Shown one piece after another: positions 9,113 to 16,163 of a DNA stretch of 64,000 nt. This stretch comes from Thermogemmatispora aurantia (lineage in GTDB: Bacteria > Chloroflexota > Ktedonobacteria > Ktedonobacterales > Ktedonobacteraceae), in the NCBI RefSeq assembly GCF_008974285.1, contig NZ_BKZV01000004.1, positions 44,654 through 108,653 on the forward strand, written 5' to 3'. The notes under the pieces are model-generated. The model was not told the origin of the DNA. It did no database searches and was given only the letters and a program-made list of their open reading frames with translations. The stretch's first letter is position 1. The number at the start of each line of letters is the position of its first letter. Made by a program: the position numbers and the translations under genes.

Positions 9113-9276
9113 CATAGCAGCTAGCTACACGCTGGTAGAAGAAGGGTGTTGACTGGAAGTGGAAGTAATCTGCTCGCTCACCTGGACGCTTAGTCGAAGT
9201 GGGACATAGCGGGCGCTCCTCCTTTCCAGGGACCGGGTCCGGGCTGGAGGAGACGCCACCACATGGGTCTGACCGC

Positions 9277-9510
9277 TCATCCGCTCCTCCGGTCTGGAAA
9301 GGGGATCTCTTTCCAGATCTGACGCTCGGGATCGTAGATGCTGCGCAGGGCGTGGAGCGGGATGTCGACCTCGTAGCCCGGCTCTTCCAGGGTGATGCGC
9401 AAACGAGCGGTCTTTTCGTCGACAGCCAGCACGCGGCCCGACCAGATGCCCGGGCGCAGGCCGGGCAGGTAGTAGCGGACGCGCTGACCGACCAGCGGGT
9501 GTGGCGGCAT
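9277..9510 (-). CDS. Small SH3-barrel-like protein, unknown
   Basis: 77 residues starting MPPHPLVGQRVRYYLPGL. The ATG is preceded on the minus strand by GAGAGGAGG at good spacing, which sets this start within a longer open frame. The sequence alternates short beta-like segments (GQRVRYYLPG, GRVLAVDEKTARLRITL, YEVDIPLHALRSI), suggesting a small SH3/KOW-like barrel. It lies just downstream of the 242-residue gene on the same strand, 56 bp apart, so they are probably co-transcribed. Confidence 0.65.
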   Translation of the reverse strand: MPPHPLVGQRVRYYLPGLRPGIWSGRVLAVDEKTARLRITLEEPGYEVDIPLHALRSIYDPERQIWKEIPFPDRRSG

Positions 9511-9566
9511 GCCGGGTAGCCTCCTCTCTCTCGTGATTTGGCGCTCAAGGGATGACGCTTCTGCTC

Positions 9567-10295
9567 TTACAGGGTGATGACGGCCTGACGGACATAGCCG
9601 GCCTGGCAGGCCCGGCGGCGAAAGCTGCGCTGCTCCTCCGGTGAACCGTAGAGCTTGATCTTGATGGCCTCCCACTCCCATTCGAGGGCGCGGTAGGCGT
9701 GGAAGGTCTGGTTTTCGATCGGCAGGAATTCCTGCGCGAGCCGGTCGGCCTCGCGCAGGTGCTGGCTGAGGATGAGGGTTTCGAGGCTCTTGACGATGAA
9801 GCCACCGCGAGCCCAGTGCCACGTCCCGTCGGTGAGCATCTGGCCGGGCTGCCGCCAGACGTCGAGCGAGAGGCGGACAAGGACGGGCGCGGCCTCTTCG
9901 CGCCCCTCCAGACAGGCAAGCTGGTAGCGAAGCTGCAAGATGTCGCCGTCGTGAAGGATCTGGCCGCTCAGGCGGCGAGCCTCGGCGGTGGCCTCGTTGA
10001 GGGCGCCGGGATCGCCTTTTTCACGAGCGTACTCTCCCAGGAGAACGGCGCGGTAGGCGTGACAGACTTCTTCGTAGGGGCGCCCGCGGACGAGTGCCAG
10101 GGCACTCTGGACGAGGCTGAGGGCTTCGAGATAGCGGCCCGCCCGCTCGGGGATGACGGCACTGCGCATCAGCAGGCGCGCCGAGAGGTCCGGCTCGCTG
10201 AGGGAGCGCAGGACGAGAGTGGGATCGTCTGCGCTGCTCCAGGCCGTGGCAAGGAAGGGCAGTGATTGACAGATGGTGCGCCGACTCAACAACAT
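9567..10295 (-). CDS. TPR-like helical repeat protein, unknown
   Basis: 242 residues from the start chosen here. The frame is open to 10484, but the ATG at 10293-10295 has GAGGAGGAGAG just upstream and gives MLLSRRTICQSLPFL. The protein is all helical by pattern, with repeated pairs such as ERAGRYLEALSLVQSALALV and READRLAQEFLPIENQTFHA that resemble tetratricopeptide helices. There is no signal peptide, membrane segment or catalytic motif. It forms a small minus-strand unit with the flanking 77- and 136-residue genes. Confidence 0.65.
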   Translation of the reverse strand: MLLSRRTICQSLPFLATAWSSADDPTLVLRSLSEPDLSARLLMRSAVIPERAGRYLEALSLVQSALALVRGRPYEEVCHAYRAVLLGEYAREKGDPGALNEATAEARRLSGQILHDGDILQLRYQLACLEGREEAAPVLVRLSLDVWRQPGQMLTDGTWHWARGGFIVKSLETLILSQHLREADRLAQEFLPIENQTFHAYRALEWEWEAIKIKLYGSPEEQRSFRRRACQAGYVRQAVITL

Positions 10296-10420
10296 GGCTC
10301 TCTCCTCCTCATACATCAGCAGGTCAAGACAATAGCTCCTCCAGTCAAGATGCCGGCCTGGCCTCTCCTCTCGCCCGATGGCGCCGGAGACCCAGCGTGA
10401 GGGCGTGGCTGAGGACAGCA

Positions 10421-10831
10421 TCAGTGCGCAAAGACGTAGTAGGAGATCGTCCCGGCTGGCCACTTCGGCCCGGCCCTCCGCCAACCAGCCTGTGCCGCCG
10501 CCGCCTGACGAAGCTGAGACGGGTTGTAGCAGGGGTAGTAGTAGGTGGCGACATGCAGCGGGGGCTTGCTGAGTCCGTTGGTCCAGGTGGAGTGCTCCAG
10601 GCGGATGGTAAAGGGTTCGTTCAGCCCCAGGAGCAAACCAAGCTGCTCGGGAGCCTTGTTGAGGAGCCGGCGAATGGCTTCGTTGAAGTCGACCGCGATG
10701 CGGTAGTGGCGGGTGAGCACTTCCAGGCGATAGCTATCAAGCGGCGTCGGAGGAGGGATCGGCCCAGGCAGACAGGCGGGCCGCCGCGCCTGGCGGGAGC
10801 CGCGACGCCAGAAACAGAGCTTGCGAAACAT
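10421..10831 (-). CDS. Small unknown protein
   Basis: 136 residues. The start ATG at 10829-10831 follows GTAGGAG. The N-terminus is basic (MFRKLCFWRRGSRQARRP). The central part (RLEVLTRHYRIAVDFNEAIR, then LNKAPEQLGLLLGLNEP) looks folded and contains a well-formed helix-strand pattern. No family was recognised. It is the first gene of a three-gene minus-strand unit and diverges from the XRE gene at 11116 across palindromic operator candidates. Confidence 0.6.
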   Translation of the reverse strand: MFRKLCFWRRGSRQARRPACLPGPIPPPTPLDSYRLEVLTRHYRIAVDFNEAIRRLLNKAPEQLGLLLGLNEPFTIRLEHSTWTNGLSKPPLHVATYYYPCYNPSQLRQAAAAQAGWRRAGPKWPAGTISYYVFAH

Positions 10832-10988
10832 ATGCAGTCATCTCCTACACTCTTCAACCATAGAACCGTACTGCCAATAGATGATAGGTTTCCAATCGCT
10901 GAGAAGCGTCCCGAGCGCCCGGCCCGGGGCTGGTTCGCTGGCGTCCCTGCCCCGCTCGCGCTGCCCCCTTGGGGGCAACGGCTATACT

Positions 10989-11007
10989 GACTATACATAG
11001 TATAGTC
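10989..11007. promoter_or_regulatory. Palindromic operator candidate 1
   Basis: GACTATAC - ATA - GTATAGTC, a perfect 8-bp dyad in the divergent region between the 136-residue gene and the XRE regulator at 11116. XRE/Cro-type repressors usually bind such dyads in their own promoter; binding here is inferred. Confidence 0.45.
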
Positions 11008-11043
11008 TTTTAAGAAGGGTATGTCAATAGAGGCTATCAATAT

Positions 11044-11066
11044 ACACCCTCTTTTAAAGAGGGTGT
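11044..11066. promoter_or_regulatory. Palindromic operator or hairpin candidate 2
   Basis: ACACCCTCTTT - T - AAAGAGGGTGT, a perfect 11-bp inverted repeat in the same divergent region, 50 bp before the XRE start codon. It could be a second operator or, as RNA, a hairpin in the leader. It has no long T run on either side. Confidence 0.45.
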
Positions 11067-11115
11067 TTCCTGTGGAGACTCCACTGATGTAATAGGGATA
11101 TGGTATGCTTGCGCC

Positions 11116-11352
11116 ATGCCGATACGCATTAAGCTTCGTGAGGTTGCCCAGAGCAAAGGAATAGGGCAATCTCGCCTGTCGCGCTTGGCCGATATGGATG
11201 TCCATATGATCCAGCGCCTTTACAGAGATCCTTATGCAAATATTACCTTGGCGACGCTGGAGAAGCTGGCGCGGGCCTTGCGTGTTGAGCTGGCCGAGCT
11301 GATCGAGCTGGACCCGCCGCTAGAAAAGGAACCAGAGGCAGGCGGCTCCTGA
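11116..11352 (+). CDS. Minimal XRE-family helix-turn-helix regulator
   Basis: 78 residues, essentially one Cro/C1-type HTH domain. The recognition region reads QSRLSRLADMDVHMIQRLYR, followed by the stabilising helix ITLATLEKLARALRVEL. There is no effector domain. The gene lies behind two perfect palindromes, which suggests autoregulation. It resembles the 74-residue XRE gene at 11727 in size and layout. Confidence 0.85.
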   Translation: MPIRIKLREVAQSKGIGQSRLSRLADMDVHMIQRLYRDPYANITLATLEKLARALRVELAELIELDPPLEKEPEAGGS

Positions 11353-11726
11353 TAGCTGCTCGCGCTCGATCCGTTGCGCCTTCCTTGCTCCATTTCCTCT
11401 GTCGAGCATCACGCTTGAGCCCGGGCTACACAGCTGCAGGGCGTAGGTCGCCGCAACCTGAAATCAGGCAAAAGATGGGCCAGTGATAGCGTGGTGCTCT
11501 ACTTTTTTCGTCTCAGATAGCCGAGGTACGTGAGGCGGAGCGCGCGGAACCTTATCACCTCCTATAGATGAATGGCAGAACTTGGTTGCCTGCAATCCCT
11601 GTCCGAAATATATTTCGGTATGAAGTATAAGATAGATATATCCTAAAGTCAATACCGTAAATATGTTGTCTAGCAAATGTTCCGAAAAAGCGTTATAGTA
11701 GGGGTACACTTAGCCAGGAGCTAGCG
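11353..11726. other. AT-richer intergenic region upstream of the second XRE gene
   Basis: No supported gene. A minus-strand frame at 11464-11709 has no ribosome site and unusual composition. The region is clearly richer in A+T than its surroundings from 11560 to 11710 and contains one palindrome (11603-11618), so it probably carries the promoter of the 74-residue regulator. Confidence 0.5.
11603..11618. promoter_or_regulatory. Palindromic operator candidate of the second XRE gene
   Basis: CCGAAATA/TATTTCGG, a perfect 16-bp palindrome about 110 bp before the XRE start at 11727. Its sequence is unrelated to the two palindromes before the first XRE gene, so each regulator may have its own site. 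Confidence 0.4.
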
Positions 11727-11951
11727 ATGTATCGCTTGCGAGTAGCTGAGCTGCTCAAGGAGAGAGGGCGGACCCAGTCATGGCTAGCGAGAGAAGCCAA
11801 GGTACCTGAACTGTTGGTTCGGAAGATGGTCAGAGAGCCGACGACCTACCATCCGACCTATGTCACGCTAGACAAGATTGCCCGTACCCTGAAAGTGCGC
11901 GTAGAGGATCTTTACGAATGGGTGCCTGACCCTGAAGATCAGGCGTCTTGA
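11727..11951 (+). CDS. Minimal XRE-family helix-turn-helix regulator
   Basis: 74 residues, again a bare HTH: RVAELLKERGRTQSWLAREA, then a recognition helix VPELLVRKMVRE and a stabilising helix VTLDKIARTLKVRVEDLYEW. This is the YozG/XRE mini-regulator type. Start ATG 11727 follows CCAGGAG. Nearest downstream genes are the nucleotidyltransferase pair, 590 bp away behind an ilvD remnant. Confidence 0.85.
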   Translation: MYRLRVAELLKERGRTQSWLAREAKVPELLVRKMVREPTTYHPTYVTLDKIARTLKVRVEDLYEWVPDPEDQAS

Positions 11952-12137
11952 CCTGAACTCCTATTCGCAGGCTGGCAAGTAATGCGCTTGTCAGGTTCAC
12001 CACACGAAAGGCTCCCGTTGGCCTTCCTGTCCTCTCCCCTTCGCTGTAGCCTGTATCTTAAGCTCGTTGTCTCCTTTTGCCAGAGACTTTGCGCAATCTC
12101 CACTCTGGGGTGTGTGCCGTCCTGTTCTCTACCTGGG

Positions 12138-12171
12138 AAAAAAGGGCGAGCCAGGCTGCTCCCGCTCGCCC
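12138..12171 (-). terminator. Intrinsic terminator retained after the ilvD 3' remnant
   Basis: GGGCGAGC at 12144-12151 pairs perfectly with GCTCGCCC at 12164-12171. Read on the minus strand, the hairpin is followed by TTTTTT (12138-12143). It lies in the same position relative to the ilvD remnant as the hairpin at 14029-14057 lies to ilvD, so it was probably copied with it. Confidence 0.65.
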
Positions 12172-12193
12172 GTGGTAGAGAAGGAAGAATGAG

Positions 12194-12302
12194 TTAGTGC
12201 TGGCGGCGGGCGTGGGCTGATTCCTGCGGAGGCCGACGAGACCAGGCCGTATGCTTCGCAAGGACCCCGCTCGTAGAGCGCGGCGTCGACGTCTGCCAGC
12301 TC
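12194..12302 (-). pseudogene. Remnant of the 3' end of a second ilvD
   Basis: On the minus strand this reads SWQTSTPRSTSGVLAKH and then a divergent tail to a stop at 12194-12196. The end of the intact ilvD reads [17 protein letters not shown] at the same place. The DNA of 12229-12302 aligns with 14146-14221 at about 80% by eye. It has no start and is only about 35 codons long, so it is a dead fragment. Together with the intact ilvD it brackets the nucleotidyltransferase pair. The rest of 11952-12541 holds no convincing gene. Confidence 0.75.
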
Positions 12303-12541
12303 CCTGGACGGCCTGCCCGGCGCCTTGCAGGAGCAAGCTGGCCGTGATGGTCGAAAGCATCAGGCAAGACTCGCGCTGAGCTGATTGACAACCACTCCTC
12401 GCCGTGGTAGCCTGAAGTGGCCGATGAAATAAGGCCCACAGGCACACTTGAAGCTATCAGCCCTTGCCTGGTAGCCTCCAAAGCTACCAGCCGGTGTGAA
12501 AGCGATGATGCGCATCGCAATCAAGAAGCAAGAGGCGACAG

Positions 12542-13384
12542 ATGGAGGCGCTTCTCTCTGCAGATACGCCGCTGGAAACGGAAAGGGTCTGGCTGGGCAT
12601 GCTGCGCGCCCTGCCGCCGGCCAGGCGCGTGGCGATGGCCTGGGACTGGACCGGTTCAGCGATCAACATCGGGCGTCTGAATGCCTCAACTCAGAACCTC
12701 GACAGCGATGCCCATGAGGTTGCCCTGAGCCGTGCGCGCTTCCGTTACGGGGCTGCCATTGTGCGCCTCGCCGAGGAGCGTCGTCGCCGCCTATCGGAGG
12801 CGGAAGCGAAGCGCTTCCCGTCGCTGCAGGAGGTCCTCTGGCCGCTCCTCTCCGCCCTGGAGGCGCTGCAGATCACAGCGGTCCCCCTCTCGCTGGCCAT
12901 CCCCTTCTATGGCGTCCACCGGGCTCTGGGCGACATCTCGCTGGCCGTCGAGCGCCTGCCAGAGCGCCAGGCCCTGCAGCAGCGGCTGCCAGAGCGTTTC
13001 TGGCTCGATGAGACTGCTGAAGCCGGGCCGGGTCTACGCCTGGTCGAGCTGCAAAGCCTGCTGCCCGTCTGGCTCTGGCCCGCCGACAGCGGAGACAACG
13101 CCGCCCTCCTGCGGCTCCTGCTTGACAGCCGCCGCGTGACGCCCCTGCTGGAAGAGGCCCCACCGATCGCCGTGCCCTCCCCTGAAGCCCTGCTTCTCTA
13201 TCTGCTTGCCTGGCAGGGTGAGCAAGAGGCGACTCATGATGAGCGCTGGTATGATTTCCTGGCTATCCTGAAAATGCAGCGGCCATCTGGGCTGAACCTG
13301 GAGCTGCTCAGGACCCTGGCCCGCGACCTCCAATGTCTACCCCAGCTAGAGGAGGCCCTCGCTCGAACTGGTTTGGAGTTCTGA
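12542..13384 (+). CDS. Nucleotidyltransferase-like protein with a lost catalytic motif
   Basis: 280 residues. From about residue 100 on it parallels the active-looking nucleotidyltransferase encoded next to it. LEALQITAVPLSLAIPFYGV matches LEALGIRYVIGGSVASSLYG, ALGDISLAVE matches QTADLDVVIE, and the C-terminal helices (WYDFLAILKMQRPSGLNLEL) match WNDILGILRVQGSQLDLAYL. The catalytic GGS and D-x-D are not kept, so it is probably a non-catalytic partner. The first 100 residues are a separate helical domain of unknown type. ATG 12542 follows AAGAGGCGACAG. The neighbour starts 19 bp after the stop. Confidence 0.75.
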   Translation: MEALLSADTPLETERVWLGMLRALPPARRVAMAWDWTGSAINIGRLNASTQNLDSDAHEVALSRARFRYGAAIVRLAEERRRRLSEAEAKRFPSLQEVLWPLLSALEALQITAVPLSLAIPFYGVHRALGDISLAVERLPERQALQQRLPERFWLDETAEAGPGLRLVELQSLLPVWLWPADSGDNAALLRLLLDSRRVTPLLEEAPPIAVPSPEALLLYLLAWQGEQEATHDERWYDFLAILKMQRPSGLNLELLRTLARDLQCLPQLEEALARTGLEF

Positions 13385-13403
13385 ACAAGAAAGGAGTCAG
13401 TGG

Positions 13404-13997
13404 GTGTCTTCTTCTCCTCCTCCTCTTGAAGAGACCTTATTGCCTCTGGCCGAAGCCCTGGAAGCGCTCGGTATCCGCTATGTGATAGGCGGCTCTGTCG
13501 CCAGCTCGCTGTATGGCGAACCACGCCAGACAGCCGACCTGGACGTAGTCATTGAGCTGCTCGACCCCCAGCAGCTCAAAGCCCTCGTCCAGAAAGTCGC
13601 TCCTTGCTACTATATTGACGAAGATGCTTTTCGGCAGGCGTTTCGCTATAAAAGAAGCTTCAGCATTATATCGCTCAAAACATACACCAAAGTTGACATC
13701 TTCTTTCCCAAGCCGCGCGCCCTTGACCGCGACGCCTTCGCCCTGGCTCGCTATCGGCCCCTGGAGCAGGGGGGAGAGCGTCTTTTCCCTATCGCCCCGC
13801 CCGAGGTCATCGTCCTGCAAAAGCTAGAGTGGTATGTCCTGGGAGGGCGTAGCTCCGCCAGGCAGTGGAATGACATTCTCGGAATCCTGCGGGTGCAGGG
13901 GTCTCAGCTAGACCTGGCTTACCTGCGAGCGCAGGCCGTCGCCCTCCAACTGAGAGACCTGCTAGAGCAGGCCCTGCAAGAGGCCGGTCTCCAGTAG
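13404..13997 (+). CDS. Nucleotidyltransferase-fold protein (AbiEii/MNT-like)
   Basis: 197 residues. The N-terminal half carries the signature of the DNA polymerase beta-like nucleotidyltransferase fold: GGSVASSLYG at about 32-41, then TADLDVVIEL with the metal-binding D-x-D at about 49-51, and VDIFFP as the third acidic strand. The C-terminal half is helical (EVIVLQKLEWYVLGG). Such proteins transfer nucleotides to RNA or protein targets in toxin-antitoxin or abortive-infection pairs, or act as small-molecule transferases. GTG 13404 follows AAGGAG. It is coupled to the inactive paralogue upstream. Confidence 0.8.
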   Translation: MSSSPPPLEETLLPLAEALEALGIRYVIGGSVASSLYGEPRQTADLDVVIELLDPQQLKALVQKVAPCYYIDEDAFRQAFRYKRSFSIISLKTYTKVDIFFPKPRALDRDAFALARYRPLEQGGERLFPIAPPEVIVLQKLEWYVLGGRSSARQWNDILGILRVQGSQLDLAYLRAQAVALQLRDLLEQALQEAGLQ

Positions 13998-14028
13998 CTT
14001 GGGCGAGCCTTCCGGCAACAAAACAAGA

Positions 14029-14057
14029 GCGAGCCGGGGGTGTTGACCCCGACTCGC
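14029..14057. terminator. Terminator between the nucleotidyltransferase and ilvD
   Basis: GCGAGCCGGGG at 14029-14039 pairs with CCCCGACTCGC at 14047-14057 with one mismatch. On the minus strand it is followed by a T-rich stretch (TCTTGTTTTGTT), so it fits an intrinsic terminator of ilvD and may also stop the convergent gene. Confidence 0.65.
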
Positions 14058-14096
14058 CGCCTGCAATCTCTCCAGACAGGCTGAGACTGATCCCGC

Positions 14097-15797
14097 TCAG
14101 GAGGCCGAAGCACGCGGCTGAGGCGGGCGCGTAATGGCCCCCTCCGAAGCCGACGAGACCAGCGCCGCGTACTTAGCAAAAACCCCGCTCGTATAGCGCG
14201 GCGTCGGCGGCTGCCAGCTTGCCAGACGGGTCGCCAGCTCCTCATCCGACAGCTCCACACTCACCGTGCGCTTCTCGATATCGATCACAATCGTATCGCC
14301 ATCGCGCAAGGCCGCCAGCGGGCCGCCAACCGCCGCCTCGGGAGCGATATGGCCGACCATCAGCCCGCGCGTCGCCCCACTGAAGCGGCCATCCGTCAAC
14401 AGGGCCACCGTCTCCCCCAGGCCCTCGCCCACGATAGCGCTCGTCACCCCCAACATCTCGCGCATCCCCGGACCGCCGCGCGGTCCCTCATAGCGGATCA
14501 CCACCACATCGCCCGGCTGAATCTGGCGCCCGATCACCGCCTGCATCGCATCCTCCTCGCGATCAAAGACGCGAGCCGGGCCGCGATGATAGAGGCGCTC
14601 ATGGCCGGCGATCTTCACCACGCAGCCCTCCGGCGCCAGGTTCCCCTTGAGAATCACCAGGCCCCCATTCGGCTTAATCGGATTCTCCACTGTGCGCACC
14701 ACATCCTGACCGGGGGCCTCCTGAGCCTGAGCCGCCTCCTCGCCGATCGTACGGCCTGTCGGCGTCAACTGATCGCCATGCATCAGGCCCGCCTCGATCA
14801 GGCGCTTCGCCAGCAGCGGCGTCCCGCCGGCGCGATCCAGATCCAGCGCCACATAGCGCCCGCCCGGCTTCAGACTGGCGATCAGCGGCGTGCGGCGGCT
14901 AATCTCATCGAAATCATCGATCGTCAGCGGAATACCGGCCTCGCGCGCCAGCGCCAGCAAATGCAGCACAGCATTGGTTGACCCGCCCGAGGCCGCCACG
15001 CCGGCGATGGCATTCTCGAACGACTGGCGCGTCAAAATATCGCGTGGCGTCAGACCGCGATGGAGCATCTCCACCACCAGGCGTCCGCAGCGCTCGGCCA
15101 CCTCATCCTTGCGTGGATCGGTGGCCCCCACGCTGGCCGTCCCCAGCGGAGAAAGGCCCAAGAATTCCAGAGCCATCGCCATCGTATTGGCCGTATACTG
15201 GCCGCCGCAGGCTCCCGGGCCGGGACAGGCCACATTCTCCAGCTCACGCAGATCCGACTCGCTCATCCGTCCGGCGGCGGTCGCCCCAATTGCCTCGAAG
15301 ACATCCAGGATCGTCACATCCTGGCCGCGGAACCTGCCGGGAGCGATCGAACCGCCGTAGAGCACCAGGCTCGGCACATTCAAGCGGATCAGCGCCATCG
15401 CCGTCCCGGGCAGCGTCTTATCGCAGGCCGCCAGCGCGATCACCGCATCAAACATCTGGCCCTGACTGACCAGCTCGATCGAATCGGCGATCACCTCGCG
15501 GCTAATCAGCGAGGCCTTCATGCCCTCGGTGCCCATAGAAATACCGTCGCTGACCGCGATCGTATTGAACTCCATCGGTGTTCCGCCGGCGGCGCGGATA
15601 CCGGCCTTGACCCGCTCGGCCAGGCGGCGCAGATGGAAATTGCAGGGCATGGTCTCGATCCACGTATTGGCGACGCCGATCAAGGGCCGCTGCAGATCCT
15701 CATCGCGGAAACCGATAGCCTTCAGCATGGCGCGAGCCGCGGCCCGCTCGCGCCCATCGATCAGCACTCGACTGCGGTGCCGGGGATCAAAAGCCAT
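14097..15797 (-). CDS. ilvD: Dihydroxy-acid dehydratase IlvD
   Basis: 566 residues, normal length. It dehydrates 2,3-dihydroxy acids to the 2-oxo acids of valine, isoleucine and pantothenate/leucine synthesis, using an Fe-S cluster. Cluster motifs are visible at [10 protein letters not shown] and at [18 protein letters not shown], and the C-terminal swivel domain carries [12 protein letters not shown] and [14 protein letters not shown]. The frame is open beyond the chosen start, but the ATG at 15795-15797 has GGGAGG at the right spacing and gives [10 protein letters not shown]. Pieces of this gene recur on both sides: its 3' end at 12.2 kb and its 5' end at 20.7 kb. Confidence 0.95.
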   Translation of the reverse strand: MAFDPRHRSRVLIDGRERAAARAMLKAIGFRDEDLQRPLIGVANTWIETMPCNFHLRRLAERVKAGIRAAGGTPMEFNTIAVSDGISMGTEGMKASLISREVIADSIELVSQGQMFDAVIALAACDKTLPGTAMALIRLNVPSLVLYGGSIAPGRFRGQDVTILDVFEAIGATAAGRMSESDLRELENVACPGPGACGGQYTANTMAMALEFLGLSPLGTASVGATDPRKDEVAERCGRLVVEMLHRGLTPRDILTRQSFENAIAGVAASGGSTNAVLHLLALAREAGIPLTIDDFDEISRRTPLIASLKPGGRYVALDLDRAGGTPLLAKRLIEAGLMHGDQLTPTGRTIGEEAAQAQEAPGQDVVRTVENPIKPNGGLVILKGNLAPEGCVVKIAGHERLYHRGPARVFDREEDAMQAVIGRQIQPGDVVVIRYEGPRGGPGMREMLGVTSAIVGEGLGETVALLTDGRFSGATRGLMVGHIAPEAAVGGPLAALRDGDTIVIDIEKRTVSVELSDEELATRLASWQPPTPRYTSGVFAKYAALVSSASEGAITRPPQPRASAS

Positions 15798-16163
15798 AAG
15801 AACAGCCTCCCTTAGAGTACTGCCTGTATTATACTCCTGGTGTAGCCCCTGGCTCAACGCACGAGCACACAGCGGCCCGCGCACAGCACAGCATCAAGCG
15901 CAACCTGGCCATCGATCGCACTTCGAAAGACCCCCGAGCCTTCAGAGCCGAGCATAGCGCTCAGCCGCTCCATCCAAGCCCAGCCCCGTGATCCAGCCAG
16001 GAGCCAGGAGCCGGAAGGCAGACCACAGCATCGACAGCGACAAGCGTGCCTGGCGGGCCGACCAGGCGATCATATCCTTGACATGACAATAGAGCCTGGG
16101 CATGTTATCATATCTCTGCGCTTGAAGAAGCGCATGTCATCCTGCCCGCAGGAGGCGATACAC
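15798..16163. other. Divergent intergenic region of ilvD and the TIR-STAND gene
   Basis: No gene seen. It contains the segment 15843-15866 that recurs exactly at 20732-20755, and a TTGACA at 16078-16083 that could be a -35 box for the TIR gene. The possible -10 region (TTATCAT near 16105-16111) is poorly spaced, so the promoter is only a suggestion. Confidence 0.35.

Noticed and set aside
9102..9548. Longer minus-strand frame covering the 77-residue gene
   Set aside because: Its protein is Arg/Ser/Thr-rich without pattern; the other frame with a good ribosome site and beta-strand pattern is preferred.
11464..11709. 81-codon minus-strand frame in the AT-rich region
   Set aside because: No ribosome site, composition follows local AT content, and it covers the palindrome upstream of the XRE gene.
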